Assembly (NCBI GenBank): GCA_029975915.1
Contig: JARKOC010000466.1
Location: 62,001-126,000 of the forward strand
DNA: 64,000 nt
DNA from: Bryobacteraceae bacterium
GTDB taxonomy: Bacteria > Acidobacteriota > Terriglobia > Bryobacterales > Bryobacteraceae
Reading direction: 5' to 3'
This document shows positions 34,451 through 44,542 of this stretch, piece by piece (position 1 is the first letter of the stretch; the number at the start of each line of letters is the position of its first letter). The position numbers and the translations under genes were made by a program. The notes beneath the pieces are model-generated. The model ran no database searches. It was not told the DNA's origin and saw only the letters and a program-made list of their open reading frames with translations.

Positions 34451-35691
34451 CCTCTCAACAGCGAGTTTTAGCCGCCCTCAAGCACCGCGAGCCGGACCGG
34501 GTTCCGCTCGATCTCGGGTCGACGAACGTGACGGGTGTGCACGTCAGCGTGGTAGCGGCGCTGCGGGCTTATTACGGGCTGGAAGACAGGCCGGTGAAGG
34601 TGATCGAACCGGGGCAGATGCTGGGCGAAATCGACGATGAGTTGAAGGCGGTTCTGGGCGTCGATACGGTGCACGTGGCGCGACGGATGACGCGATTCGG
34701 GTTTCCGCTGGAGGGATGGAAGCCGTTCCGCATGGACGACGGGCTGGAGGTGCTGGTGCCCGGCGGGTTCGATTATACAAAGAATTGTGAGGGCGACACT
34801 CTGCTGTATCCACAGGGCGACATCGCCGCGCCGCCGAGCGCCATCATGCCGCATGGGGGCTACTTTTTCGATTCGATCATCCGGCAGGAGCCGATCAATG
34901 AAGACAATCTGAACCCGGCGGACAATCTGGAGGAGTTCACGCCAATCTCAGATGCCGAACTGGATCATTTGGAGGGGATGGCCAAGGCGGCAAGGGTGAC
35001 GGGCCGCGCGGTGGTCGGGAGCTTCGGCGGGACTTCGTTTGGCGATATCGCGCTGGTGCCGGGCGCTGGATTGAAGCATCCGAAGGGCATCCGCGATGTG
35101 ACCGAGTGGTATGTGTCGACGCGGTCGCGGCGGGAGTACGTCCATGCGGTGTTTGCGGGGCAAACGGAGATTGCGTTGGAGAATCTGAAGCGGATTCACG
35201 AACGGGTGGGCGACCGAATCGACGTCATCAACATCTGCGGGACTGATTTCGGGACACAGTCGTCAACGTTTTGCTCCGTGGAGACGTTCAACGAACTCTG
35301 GGCGCCGTACTACAAGGCCGTGACGGGCTGGATTCATGCCAACACGCCTTGGAAGGTTTTCAAGCACTCCTGTGGGTCTGTGGCGAAGTTGATACCGGCG
35401 TTTCTCGATTGCGGATTCGACATCTTGAATCCAGTGCAGTGCTCGGCGGCGCGGATGGATCCTGTGGAATTGAAGCGGGAGTATGGCGATCGGATCGTGT
35501 TCTGGGGCGGGGGCGTGGATACACAGAAGACGCTGCCGTTCGGGACGCCGGATGAGGTGAGGGAAGAGGTACTACGGAGGCGAGAGGTGTTTGCACCGGG
35601 CGGCGGGTTCGTGTTCAACACGGTGCATAACATCCAGGCGCGAACGCCGGTAGAGAACGTGGTGGCGATGGTGGAGGCGCTGAGAGGGTAG
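34447..35691 (+). CDS. Uroporphyrinogen-decarboxylase (URO-D)-superfamily protein, likely not haem-related
   Basis: A 414-residue protein of the URO-D/MtaA superfamily. It starts QQRVLAALKHREPDRVPLDL and has FKHSCGSVAKLIPAFLDCG and DILNPVQCSAARMDPVELK near the C-terminus. The Cys/His in HSCG suggests a zinc-type methyltransferase site rather than porphyrin decarboxylation. The start overlaps the transporter stop by four bases, so the substrate may be what the transporter imports. Function is unknown. Confidence 0.82.
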   Translation: MTSQQRVLAALKHREPDRVPLDLGSTNVTGVHVSVVAALRAYYGLEDRPVKVIEPGQMLGEIDDELKAVLGVDTVHVARRMTRFGFPLEGWKPFRMDDGLEVLVPGGFDYTKNCEGDTLLYPQGDIAAPPSAIMPHGGYFFDSIIRQEPINEDNLNPADNLEEFTPISDAELDHLEGMAKAARVTGRAVVGSFGGTSFGDIALVPGAGLKHPKGIRDVTEWYVSTRSRREYVHAVFAGQTEIALENLKRIHERVGDRIDVINICGTDFGTQSSTFCSVETFNELWAPYYKAVTGWIHANTPWKVFKHSCGSVAKLIPAFLDCGFDILNPVQCSAARMDPVELKREYGDRIVFWGGGVDTQKTLPFGTPDEVREEVLRRREVFAPGGGFVFNTVHNIQARTPVENVVAMVEALRG

Positions 35692-35714
35692 AGCAGGCAG
35701 CAAGACGTGGCAAT

Positions 35715-37214
35715 TCAATGTATGCCAAGAATCTGAGCGCAGCTTCTCGGGCTGGCAGGTGGACGTGAGACGAAGAACTGGCTGGCCGGCGGGCGATCCG
35801 GGTCAGGAAAGTGAATGCTCTCCACCGAGGTCCCGGATAGAGCAAGGCAGAGGCGTATAGGATCGTGATTGCCGGTTTCGGCCGGGCGAATCAAGTCCTC
35901 GGGTCGGAACATGATCAGGTTCTTTGGGCCGCCATGGATCCTCAGGAGAAACGTAGTTGCCCAAGGGTAAGTGGCGCTGTAGTCATCCCTGACGATGGCA
36001 ACCAAGTCTCCATCCCTGAGTTTCCGAGCGACCGGCGCCAATTGGTTTGAAACGGCGAGGATACCTTTTGAGTCTTCGGCGTAGGCCGGCAAGGTCATGC
36101 GCGGAGTAAGAAGCTGAGCGGCGAGAACCACAACAACCAGCGGCACGGAGTACGCCAGGAATCCGAACCGCGGACAAACGAGGAGGTCGGCTGCAAGAGT
36201 CAGCGCGAGCGCCAGCCAGAAGGCCGAGAACAGCACTGCGGAGAGGCCACGAAAATCGATGAATGCGAGTGGGAGGAAACTGACGATGGACAACACGATC
36301 GCCGCTCCGCCCAACCTCGATCGCCTGGCCACGAATAGGGCGGAAAGGATGATCAAAGTGACTCCAATACCCCAGAGCGGCGGGTGGAACCGATCATAGA
36401 GGAATTCGGAGACATATCGAGCAGCATTACTGGCTGCAGTCGCGGCATCGAATTGGGGCCTGTAGGCTCCCACTGAACTGAGTCCGCTGGCGCCGAGTAC
36501 ACGAAAGTACAAGACCGACGCCGCGAGCATGCCAGAACCTGCGATGGCGGTGAGGGAGAGCCTCTGGGAAGCAACAGAGTGTTCGCGCCATTGGACCCAC
36601 AGCAGAGCCGCGGCCGCGGCGGGGAACGTGAGCCCGCATTCCTTCGAGGTCATCGAAAGCGCCGCGCAGACGAGGATGGCGATCAGGATGATAAGAGATC
36701 GACCACCGCTGCTGTCCGGACGCGGAAGCAGGAGGCAGAGGCCGGAGAAATAGAACACGGCCGACATGATGTCATAGATGTAGCCAAAACTGGCGTATAA
36801 CGCCCAGAAGTGTGTGTGAAACGATAAGAAGAGCGCAACCATGCCCGCCACAGCGGGATTGCCTGTCAGTCTCAAAGTGAATCGCCAGACCAGCGCAACG
36901 ACTGCCAGAAGAAGTGCGAGCCGGATGAGGTGGAAGGCGAGCGGCGAGAAGCCAGCCAAGTCGAATACGAGGCGGTAGAGCAGAGCCCCTGCTGGCCGGA
37001 AGACGGTTGATGCGCCAACAGGCACGACCGCTTCGAGCAAGTGCTGAGACTTGTCAGCCGAGAGGGCCTTGGCCAGGTTCATCAGATCGTCATGCGTGAA
37101 TCCTCCGCGAAGGCCGGCATGAACATTGATTACGGCCCAAAGCAGAATTGCGATTATTGCCACGGATGGCGGCGCCCGGCGCAGGGCGGAGACTGATCGA
37201 GCGATAAGCGTCAT
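35715..37214 (-). CDS. Polytopic membrane protein, GT39/GT83-like glycosyltransferase candidate
   Basis: About 499 residues with roughly ten hydrophobic segments (for example SVAIIAILLWAVINVHAG, LIRLALLLAVVALVWRF, SLIILIAILVCAALSM). An extracytoplasmic loop close to the N-terminus has FTHDDLMNLAK, which resembles the acidic DD site of dolichyl-phosphate-mannose-type transferases; the C-terminal 120 residues are soluble. A GTG at 37253 would extend it by 13 residues, and neither start has a ribosome-binding site. It is a lone gene and the assignment is tentative. Confidence 0.6.
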   Translation of the reverse strand: MTLIARSVSALRRAPPSVAIIAILLWAVINVHAGLRGGFTHDDLMNLAKALSADKSQHLLEAVVPVGASTVFRPAGALLYRLVFDLAGFSPLAFHLIRLALLLAVVALVWRFTLRLTGNPAVAGMVALFLSFHTHFWALYASFGYIYDIMSAVFYFSGLCLLLPRPDSSGGRSLIILIAILVCAALSMTSKECGLTFPAAAAALLWVQWREHSVASQRLSLTAIAGSGMLAASVLYFRVLGASGLSSVGAYRPQFDAATAASNAARYVSEFLYDRFHPPLWGIGVTLIILSALFVARRSRLGGAAIVLSIVSFLPLAFIDFRGLSAVLFSAFWLALALTLAADLLVCPRFGFLAYSVPLVVVVLAAQLLTPRMTLPAYAEDSKGILAVSNQLAPVARKLRDGDLVAIVRDDYSATYPWATTFLLRIHGGPKNLIMFRPEDLIRPAETGNHDPIRLCLALSGTSVESIHFPDPDRPPASQFFVSRPPASPRSCAQILGIH

Positions 37215-37338
37215 GCAGGCGGTGCCGTGATTCCGTATTATGACCTCGAACACGCGTTCATGTCAGCTGCGGTGTCATCCAGGGCAACGCCAGCATTCAG
37301 CCGCGGATGGATGAAGCGATTGTGACAGTGGACTTCCA

Positions 37339-38439
37339 TCAAGGCACGTAGTCGAATTCGACGGGCAGGACCAGCGGCGTATTGGGGCCGGCGAGAGTGT
37401 TCGTAAGCTCGACGCGGAGGGTGACGCGCTGGCGCGTAGTGGGCGCATCTTTCGCCAGGCGGACGGTGAGCAACGCTGTGGACTGGGGTGCGGCCTGGGC
37501 CGAGGTGACGGTCATCCACTTGGGAGTGTCGAGGATCTTGAGGTCAAAGTGAAGCGCCGAGATGTTGCGCAGCGTCAGGGCGGCGGTGCGGGTACCGGCG
37601 GGCGGATGGATTTCGGCCGGAACCTGGACGTAGGCGCGGAAGAGGCTTGTGAGCAGAGCTTCGCTGCCGATGAGGCGTTTCTGCTGCCAGGCGACGGTGC
37701 GGCCGGAGTCGAGCGCTTCGCGGACGCCGTCGAGCGATTTGTCGCGGACGAACAAGAGGGTGACCGAGCGCGCATCGGCGGAGAGCGAGGGCGCGTGGAT
37801 ATCGGAGTTCGACAGGATGGTGAGCTTGTGTTGGCCGACCCAGGGATGGGCCTCGGCGTAATAGGAGCCGCCGTTGACGATTTCGATGCCCTGGAACAGA
37901 TTGTCGGAGTAGGCGGTGGCGATGGGCGGCCACCACTCGGCCGTGCCTTTCCAGCCGGGGTGGTTCCAGAAGGAAAAGGCGCCCTGGCGCTTGGCTTCTG
38001 CCAGCGCGGCCTGGAGTTCCTTGCCGCGGAAGGCGTTGAACTCCTTGACGAACAGAGCGTTGAAATGGATGTTGCCCTTGGTGATCTCGACGCCCGGCAC
38101 CAGGAGTAGGCCGAGGCCTTGAGCCACGGGGCTGGCGATGGCGTAGGGGCGATTGAGGTCGGCGGTGACGTCTTTTTCGTGAGGGTGGTAGTCGTCGTGG
38201 TCGGAGATGGAGATGACGTCGAGATCCTCGCGCCAAGCCTCCATGACGCGAGTGGTGGGCCAGACTTCGCCGTCGGAGAAGACGGTGTGCATGTGGAGGT
38301 CGGCCTTGAGGACGTGGAAGCCGCCGGCTTGGGGAGTGGGGCGGGTCTGGCGGGCGTTTTGCGCCTGGACAAGGCAGAACGCAGTCAGGAGGAGAAGAAG
38401 AGCGAAGCGGATGGAGCGGTTAAAGGAGTGTACAGCCAT
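37339..38439 (-). CDS. Secreted PHP-domain metal-dependent phosphoesterase-like protein
   Basis: A 366-residue protein. The signal peptide is FALLLLLTAFCLVQAQ. The PHP motifs are intact: DLHMHTVFSDG, ISDHDDYH, VPGVEITKG, FWNHPGW and SNSDIHAPS supply His and Asp ligands for a metal cluster. The C-terminal 90 residues look like a beta sandwich. Exported PHP proteins of this type are common in Bacteroidota, Planctomycetota and Acidobacteriota, but the substrate is unknown. Confidence 0.85.
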   Translation of the reverse strand: MAVHSFNRSIRFALLLLLTAFCLVQAQNARQTRPTPQAGGFHVLKADLHMHTVFSDGEVWPTTRVMEAWREDLDVISISDHDDYHPHEKDVTADLNRPYAIASPVAQGLGLLLVPGVEITKGNIHFNALFVKEFNAFRGKELQAALAEAKRQGAFSFWNHPGWKGTAEWWPPIATAYSDNLFQGIEIVNGGSYYAEAHPWVGQHKLTILSNSDIHAPSLSADARSVTLLFVRDKSLDGVREALDSGRTVAWQQKRLIGSEALLTSLFRAYVQVPAEIHPPAGTRTAALTLRNISALHFDLKILDTPKWMTVTSAQAAPQSTALLTVRLAKDAPTTRQRVTLRVELTNTLAGPNTPLVLPVEFDYVP

Positions 38440-38526
38440 GTTGGGCAGCGTATCAGAGTTGGAGCAGGGGTTGGCGTTGTGGGGATGAGGGTAAAGCTCT
38501 GGCCAAAATGCCGATGGAGGCGCTGA

Positions 38527-38591
38527 GAGCGCGCTGCGCTCACAGACACCTCCACCAAACTGCTCAGCGCCTGCCGTTGCAGCGGGCAGGC
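38527..38591 (-). terminator. Hairpins downstream of the PEP-CTERM gene
   Basis: GCCTGCC (38569-38575) pairs with GGCAGGC (38585-38591), just after the stop of the minus-strand PEP-CTERM gene; a second hairpin GAGCGC-GCT-GCGCTC lies at 38527-38541. Only a weak T tail is present, so termination is tentative. Confidence 0.35.
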
Positions 38592-38601
38592 AGTTCTGTA
38601 T

Positions 38602-39183
38602 CTATCGTCGCGGCCGCCGGACGAATCGGGCAAGCACGATCAGGCCCGCGGCCAGTGGCAGCAGAGCGCCGGGTTCCGGAACGGGCGGCCCTTGCTGGAA
38701 GTTGCCAGTGCCGTCGTTTTGGTACCACCATGTCAGGTCTAGTAAATTGCCGTTTTCTCCGTGAATTGAGTCGACTCTGATCACGCCGTAGTGGCCGGTA
38801 GTGAGGGACTTATATACAACGAAGTCGCCTACGCCATCAACGGCGGCATCCTTGTCCCATATTGGGCCAACAAACAAGTTTGTGAACGTGTAGGCGGAAG
38901 CGTCAGTGATTTGGTTGATGTCGGTGACCCCAGGGGCGGAGGCGACATTCACATTGAGCATCTTGTAGACGCCTCCGTCGAGCGCGCTATAGAAGCTTCC
39001 GTAGAACCAGCCAGAGGAGCCGACGACGTTGTAGCTCCACCAGATCCTCATGCTAGTGGTCCCATCGCCAAATGACTGTGCAGGGCCGCTCTCCTGCCAG
39101 TTGGTGATTGTGCCTGTGAATACCCCAGCCGACACGACCGGCGGAATCATGAGCAGGACGAGCAAGAACAGGATACTTCGCAT
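38602..39183 (-). CDS. PEP-CTERM sorting-domain protein
   Basis: A 193-residue exported protein. A signal peptide (SILFLLVLLMIPPVVSA) starts it, and the C-terminus is a classical PEP-CTERM tail: VPEPGALLPLAAGLIVLAR followed by RPRR. The body is rich in Gly, Ser and aromatic residues with no known domain. Proteins with this tail are anchored and processed by exosortase, with a link to exopolysaccharide; no exosortase gene lies in the window. AAGGAAG precedes the ATG. Confidence 0.85.
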   Translation of the reverse strand: MRSILFLLVLLMIPPVVSAGVFTGTITNWQESGPAQSFGDGTTSMRIWWSYNVVGSSGWFYGSFYSALDGGVYKMLNVNVASAPGVTDINQITDASAYTFTNLFVGPIWDKDAAVDGVGDFVVYKSLTTGHYGVIRVDSIHGENGNLLDLTWWYQNDGTGNFQQGPPVPEPGALLPLAAGLIVLARFVRRPRR

Positions 39184-39465
39184 GGACTTCCTTTCAACAA
39201 CTCATCAAGATACACCCAAATTAGTGAATCAGAATGGTTTGACGCTGCCGCCAATACCTGGGTTCTCCACAGCCTAACGGGAGGGCAGGAGGATGTCAAC
39301 AACTATATGGAACGACTTAGTACTACCTACGACGAACCATGGGAGTGAGAGGCACAGCCGGCAGAGAAGCGGTCTTGCCGCCCTGGTCTACGTCCGGTTG
39401 TTTGTCTTTCTGGGTCGATTGAGACTGGGGCCTGGACGATAATGGTCCGGAGAGAGGTGCCAAGC

Positions 39466-40992
39466 ATGATCAGCAGGCGAGGGTTCATTGGAAGTGCGGC
39501 GGGCGCGGGTTTGATGCGCGGGGCGTTGCAAGGCGGCAAGCGGCCGAATATCGTTTTCATCTTCTCCGACGATCACGCCTATCAGGCGATCTCGTGCTAC
39601 GACGGGCGGCTGAACCGGACGCCGAACATTGACCGGATCGCACACGAGGGGGTGCGGTTCGACAACGCGCTGGTGACCAATTCGATCTGCGCGCCGTCGC
39701 GGGCGGTGGTGCTGACGGGCAAGTACAGCCACCTGAACGGAGTGATCGACAACCGGCAGAAGTTTGACGGGTCTCAGCAGACGATGCCGAAGTTGTTGCG
39801 GCAAGCCGGCTACCAGACTGCGCTGTTCGGCAAGTGGCACCTGCAAAGCGAGCCGACAGGGTTCGACGCCTGGGAGGTGTTGCCGGGGCAGGGCAGTTAC
39901 TACAATCCGGATTTCATCACGCCAACAGGTCAGAAGCGGCGCGAGGGCTACGTCACTGACATTACGACGGATCTGTCGCTTGACTGGCTGAACAGTCGCG
40001 ATAAAGGGCGCCCGTTTCTGCTGATGTGCCAGCACAAGGCGCCGCACCGGAACTGGTGTCCGGCGCCGGAGAAACTGCATTTGTACGACGGGGTGACGTT
40101 CCCGGAGCCGGACAACCTGTTTGACAACTACGAGCACCGCGCAACGCCGGCGCGGAAGCAGCAGATGGAGATCGACCGGCACATGAGGCTGGGGATGGAT
40201 TTGAAGGTGGTGGGCGAGGGGCCGGATCTGCAGGGACCGGTGAACGAACTGAAGCGGATGAACGAAGCGCAGCGGCGGATCTGGGAGTCGGCCTACCGGC
40301 GTAAGAACGAAGAGTTTCATGCCAAAAAGTTGCAGGGCAAGGAACTGGTGCGATGGAAGTATCAGAGGTATTTGCAGGATTACCTGGGCTGCATCGCGTC
40401 GGTGGATGACAGCGTGGGACGGATTCTGAACTGGCTGGATGCGGCGGGCGAGGCGGAGAACACGATCGTGGTCTACAACTCAGACCAGGGCTTCTATCTC
40501 GGCGAGCATGGTTGGTACGACAAGCGGTGGATATACGAGGAATCTTTAAGGTCGCCGATGGTGGCAAGGTGGCCGGGGGTGATCAAGCCGGGCCGGGTGG
40601 CTAAAGAGATGGTGGCGAATCTGGATCTCGCGGAGACGTTCCTGGATGCGGCGGGCGTGGCAGTGCCGGCGGATATGCAGGGGCGGAGCATGACGCCGAT
40701 ACTGAGGGGCGAGTCGCCAGCGGATTGGCGGAAGAGTTTTTATTACCACTATTACGAGGGCGGAGAGCACAATGTGGCGAGGCATTGCGGGGTGAGGACG
40801 CCGAGATACACGCTGGCGCATTACTACGAGACAGATGAATGGGAGTTGTTCGACAGGGAGAAGGACCCGCGGCAGATGAGGAGTGTGTATGGGGACGAGG
40901 GCTATGCGGGCGTGGTGAAAGAGTTGAAGGAGGAGATGGCGCGGCTGAGGAGGGAGTTGAAGGTGCCGGAGAAGGATCCGGACTTGCAATAG
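39466..40992 (+). CDS. Sulfatase (formylglycine type), Tat-exported
   Basis: A 508-residue protein starting [15 protein letters not shown], a Tat signal. The signature [11 protein letters not shown] places the formylglycine precursor at Cys75, with [11 protein letters not shown] for the metal site before it and [19 protein letters not shown] after. GAGAGG lies before this ATG, which was preferred to an upstream ATG at 39442 because the Tat motif should be near the N-terminus. It may act on sulfated polysaccharides. The C-terminal [14 protein letters not shown] segment is family typical. Confidence 0.9.
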   Translation: MISRRGFIGSAAGAGLMRGALQGGKRPNIVFIFSDDHAYQAISCYDGRLNRTPNIDRIAHEGVRFDNALVTNSICAPSRAVVLTGKYSHLNGVIDNRQKFDGSQQTMPKLLRQAGYQTALFGKWHLQSEPTGFDAWEVLPGQGSYYNPDFITPTGQKRREGYVTDITTDLSLDWLNSRDKGRPFLLMCQHKAPHRNWCPAPEKLHLYDGVTFPEPDNLFDNYEHRATPARKQQMEIDRHMRLGMDLKVVGEGPDLQGPVNELKRMNEAQRRIWESAYRRKNEEFHAKKLQGKELVRWKYQRYLQDYLGCIASVDDSVGRILNWLDAAGEAENTIVVYNSDQGFYLGEHGWYDKRWIYEESLRSPMVARWPGVIKPGRVAKEMVANLDLAETFLDAAGVAVPADMQGRSMTPILRGESPADWRKSFYYHYYEGGEHNVARHCGVRTPRYTLAHYYETDEWELFDREKDPRQMRSVYGDEGYAGVVKELKEEMARLRRELKVPEKDPDLQ

Positions 40993-41096
40993 GGCGGGGA
41001 ACAGGGTCAGGGAAGAGGTTTCGACAAAAGGGTCGAGACGGCATGATTCGCGGGCACGCGAGCGGCTCGCCAAGCGCCGATACGAGTCCCGGCGCG

Positions 41097-41125
41097 GCAG
41101 GCAGCATTGCCTGCGCTGCGAGTGC
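41097..41125 (+). repeat. Dispersed 18-bp repeat, copy 2, with a hairpin
   Basis: GCAGGCA (41097-41103) pairs with TGCCTGC (41108-41114). The 18 bases from 41108 match copy 1 near 33093 at 16 positions. It lies in the gap before the M28 peptidase gene. Confidence 0.45.
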
Positions 41126-41148
41126 GGCATGACGTATGCTTTCACCAT

Positions 41149-42708
41149 ATGCGTTGTCTCGCTCTTTTTCTGATTGCGGCGCTCGTTGCGCCGGGCGCTG
41201 AGAACATTGATGCTGCCGCGAATGCGAAGATCCGGCAGGAGGCGATGGAGAAGTCGCAAGTGATGCGGCATGTGTCAGTGCTTGCGGATAAGTATGGACC
41301 AAGGCTGACTGGGTCTCCGAACTATGAGGCGGCGGCGAGGTGGGCGGCGGCTCAGTTGACGTCGTGGGGGTTGAAGAACGCGGCGCTGGAGCCGTGGGAC
41401 TTCGGGCATCCGGGTTGGGTGAACGAGCGGGCGGCGGGCCATCTGACCGCGCCGGTGCGGGACAGCCTCGTCTTTGAGGTACTCGGATGGACGCCATCGA
41501 CGAAGGGCAAAGCAAAAGGCGCTGTGGTGCAAATCGAGCCGCCGTCGCCGGCGACAAAAGAGGAACTGACCAAATTCCTCGATGCCAACGCGGCCAAGGT
41601 GAAGGGGCGGATCGTGATGGTGGGTAAGGCGGCAGTGGTGACGGTGAGTTTCGCGCCAGTGAGCAAGCGCCAGACCGACGAGGCGGCCAAGGCGCGATAC
41701 AGCGGACAGGGACCGCAGCGGCCGTTCCCCGACAGACCAAAGCCGGACCCGAACAGGCTGACTCCGGCGCAGGCGGCGGGCATGATCGATGAGTGGCTGG
41801 TGAAGAACAAGGCGCTTGTCCGGGTGAATGACGCGGGGATGGCGCACGGGATGGTGCGGGCGTTTCAAAACCGGACCTATGACGTGAAGAAAGCCGTTCC
41901 AACGGTAATCCTGCGCAACGAGGACTTTGGGCGGGCGGCGCGCTTGCTGGCAATGGGTGAGCGCGTGGAGATGGAGTTTGAGATCGTCAACAAGGTGTTG
42001 CCCGCGGGCAAGACGACGTTCAATGTGGTGGCGGAAATTCCGGGCACGGACAAGGCGGGCGAGGTGGTGATGCTCGGCGGGCACCTGGACAGCTGGCATG
42101 CGGCGACGGGCGCGACCGATAACGGGACTGGCGTCGCGATGATGATGGAGGCCGTGCGAATTCTCCAGGCATGTGGGTTGAGGCCGCGGCGGACGATTCG
42201 CATCGGGCTGTGGAGCGCGGAGGAACAGGGCCTGCTGGGATCGAAGGCGTATGTGAAGCAGCACTTCGGAACCTATGAGAGCAAGAAGCCGGAGTTCGAC
42301 AGCCTGGTAGCGTACTTCAACATTGACAGCGGGACGGGCCGGGTCCGCGGGGCATCGGTATTCGGGCCGCAGGAGGCAGGAACGGTGATGCGGGAGATCC
42401 TGGCGCCGTTTGCCGATTGGGGCGTGGTTGGAGCGATGGCCAACAACAGCCGGCGGGAAGGCGGAACGGATTCAACCTCGTTTAGCGCGGCCGGCCTGAC
42501 GGCGGTCGGCTTGGGCCAGGATCCAATCGAGTATTTCACGCACACCTGGCACACGAATCTCGACACCTACGAGCGTGTGGTGCCGGACGATGTGATGAAG
42601 GCGTCGGCGGTGATCGCCTCGGCGGTTTTGCACGTGGCCAACAGGGAAGAGGTGTTGCCGCGGTTCAAGGCGGATGCGATGCCGAGGCCTGTCGCGGCCA
42701 CGGAATAG
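41149..42708 (+). CDS. Secreted M28-family metallopeptidase
   Basis: A 519-residue protein with a short signal peptide (RCLALFLIAALVAPGA). The two-zinc site is visible: GGHLDSWHAATGATDNGTG supplies His and Asp, SAEEQGLLGS the catalytic and ligand Glu, FNIDSGTG the Asp, and HTWHTNLDTYE the last His. A protease-associated insert lies around residues 110-250. It is probably a carboxypeptidase or aminopeptidase acting outside the inner membrane. The start at 41149 was chosen because it begins the signal peptide. Confidence 0.88.
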   Translation: MRCLALFLIAALVAPGAENIDAAANAKIRQEAMEKSQVMRHVSVLADKYGPRLTGSPNYEAAARWAAAQLTSWGLKNAALEPWDFGHPGWVNERAAGHLTAPVRDSLVFEVLGWTPSTKGKAKGAVVQIEPPSPATKEELTKFLDANAAKVKGRIVMVGKAAVVTVSFAPVSKRQTDEAAKARYSGQGPQRPFPDRPKPDPNRLTPAQAAGMIDEWLVKNKALVRVNDAGMAHGMVRAFQNRTYDVKKAVPTVILRNEDFGRAARLLAMGERVEMEFEIVNKVLPAGKTTFNVVAEIPGTDKAGEVVMLGGHLDSWHAATGATDNGTGVAMMMEAVRILQACGLRPRRTIRIGLWSAEEQGLLGSKAYVKQHFGTYESKKPEFDSLVAYFNIDSGTGRVRGASVFGPQEAGTVMREILAPFADWGVVGAMANNSRREGGTDSTSFSAAGLTAVGLGQDPIEYFTHTWHTNLDTYERVVPDDVMKASAVIASAVLHVANREEVLPRFKADAMPRPVAATE

Positions 42709-42728
42709 GATGTGCTGAGGGGGTTGTC

Positions 42729-44534
42729 ATGCGGCTTCTCTTGCTCGCGTGTTTGGGGGGAGCGGCGCTCTTTTGGGCGCCGCTCAGCGCACAGCAGCGT
42801 GAGGAGATCGTCACGTCGCCGGATGAACTCGTTCAGGTCAAGGTCGTGATCGGCGACGAGCGCATCACCTACTCGGCGATGTTAGGCGGCAAGCCGGCGG
42901 TTCTTGAATCGCGCCTGGGTATGGCGGGCTGGCCGTCGGGGAAGCTGAAATCGGCCACGCAGCGGACTGGGCTTGGGACATGGAAGCCGGTGTATGGCGA
43001 GCGGGCGGTGGTCCCGGACAACTTCAAGGAGTTGACGCTGTCGTTTGAGCGGTTGACGATCTACCTGCGGGTGTACGAAGAGGGGTTTGCCTTCAGATAC
43101 AGGCTGGAAGGGCGAGGCTCGTTCGAGGTGTCGGGCGAGGAAACAACTTTCCGGTTCCCGGCAGGTTCACATGCCTGGGAGGAGTACGGAACCGAAGGCG
43201 AGTACAAGCGCGTGCCGGTGGGCGAGATCCAGGAGAAGTGCGAGAGGCCCCTCACGGTGGAGATCGGCGGCGGCAACTGGACGGCGCTGGCCGAGGCGGC
43301 TCAGGTGAATTATCCAAGGATGCTGCTGGCGCCGGACGGGGGTGGCGGATTAAAGCCGTGGCTTGATTCAGCGGTGAAGGGGACGTTGCCGTTTGAAACG
43401 CCGTGGCGAGTTTTTGTTTTAGGGCGCGCGCCAGGCGATTTGATGGAGCGGAATTACCTGCTGCTGAATTTGAACCCGCCGCACGCGCGCGACTACTCGT
43501 GGGTGAAGCCCGGCAAGGTGATCCGCGAGGTGACGCTTTCGACCAAGGGCGGCAAATCGGCGGTGGATTTCGCGGTGGAGCGAGGGATTGACTACATCGA
43601 GTACGACGCCGGATGGTACGGGCATGAATACGACGATGCCTCGGATGCGACAAAGGTGGCTCCGGATCCGAAGCGAATCGCCAGCATCCCGGAACACGGG
43701 GGTCTTGATCTCGAGGAGGTTATCCGGTACGCGAGGTCGAAAGACGTCGGTGTAATCCTGTATGTGAACCGGCGCGCGCTGGAGCGGCAGCGGGACGTCA
43801 TTTTTCCGCTCTACCGGAAATGGGGCGTGGCGGGCGTGAAGTTTGGATTCGTGCAGGTGGCCGGGCAGGAGTGGGCGAACTGGCTGGTCGAGTCCGTCCG
43901 AAAGGCGGCGGATCACAAATTGCTGGTGGATGTTCACGATAGTTTCCGGCCAAGCGGATGGCAGCGGACACATCCGAATCTGCTCACGGTGGAGGGCGTG
44001 CGCGGCAACGAGCATATGCCCACGGCGACGCACAATACCACGCTGCCCTTCACGCGCGCCGTGGCCGGACCGTACGACTACACGATCTGCTGGACGACGC
44101 CGCGGTTGAAGACGACACACGCGCACCAGATGGCGATGAGCGTGGTGGTGTACAGCCCGCTCCAGTTTCTGTTCTGGTATGACAGGCCGGACCAGGTGGA
44201 GGATGGGCCGGAACTGGCGTTTTTCAACGATCTTCCGGTGACGTGGGACGAAACGCGTGTTCTTGCCGGAGCAATCGGCGAGTATGCCGTGGTGGCGAGG
44301 AGGAAGGGGACAAGATGGTATCTCGGGGCGATCACGAATGAACGGCCGCGCACGGTCGAATTGCGGTTGGGGATGCTCGCTGCCGGGGCACCCCATACGA
44401 TGACCAGATATTGCGACGGGCGGACCTCCAGGGAGGTTGCGATCGCGGAGACCCGAGTGCTGGGAGGGGAACCGTTGACGTTGCGCATGGGACCTTCCGG
44501 CGGCTGCGCCGTGACGATCCAGCCTGCGAATTGA
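42729..44534 (+). CDS. Glycoside hydrolase family 97 (inverting-type, alpha-glucosidase-like)
   Basis: A 601-residue protein with a signal peptide (LLLLACLGGAALFWAPLSA). The N-terminal beta-super-sandwich is followed by a (beta/alpha)8 barrel with YIEYDAGWYG, VLYVNRR, GVAGVKFGFVQ and TVEGVRGNEHMPTATHN. In retaining GH97 alpha-galactosidases an Asp nucleophile occupies the VKxDF position; here it is Gly (VKFGF), and the EGVRGNE glutamate is kept, so an inverting SusB-like alpha-glucosidase mechanism is expected. It follows the M28 peptidase by 20 bp. Confidence 0.87.
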   Translation: MRLLLLACLGGAALFWAPLSAQQREEIVTSPDELVQVKVVIGDERITYSAMLGGKPAVLESRLGMAGWPSGKLKSATQRTGLGTWKPVYGERAVVPDNFKELTLSFERLTIYLRVYEEGFAFRYRLEGRGSFEVSGEETTFRFPAGSHAWEEYGTEGEYKRVPVGEIQEKCERPLTVEIGGGNWTALAEAAQVNYPRMLLAPDGGGGLKPWLDSAVKGTLPFETPWRVFVLGRAPGDLMERNYLLLNLNPPHARDYSWVKPGKVIREVTLSTKGGKSAVDFAVERGIDYIEYDAGWYGHEYDDASDATKVAPDPKRIASIPEHGGLDLEEVIRYARSKDVGVILYVNRRALERQRDVIFPLYRKWGVAGVKFGFVQVAGQEWANWLVESVRKAADHKLLVDVHDSFRPSGWQRTHPNLLTVEGVRGNEHMPTATHNTTLPFTRAVAGPYDYTICWTTPRLKTTHAHQMAMSVVVYSPLQFLFWYDRPDQVEDGPELAFFNDLPVTWDETRVLAGAIGEYAVVARRKGTRWYLGAITNERPRTVELRLGMLAAGAPHTMTRYCDGRTSREVAIAETRVLGGEPLTLRMGPSGGCAVTIQPAN

Positions 44535-44542
44535 AGGGGCGT

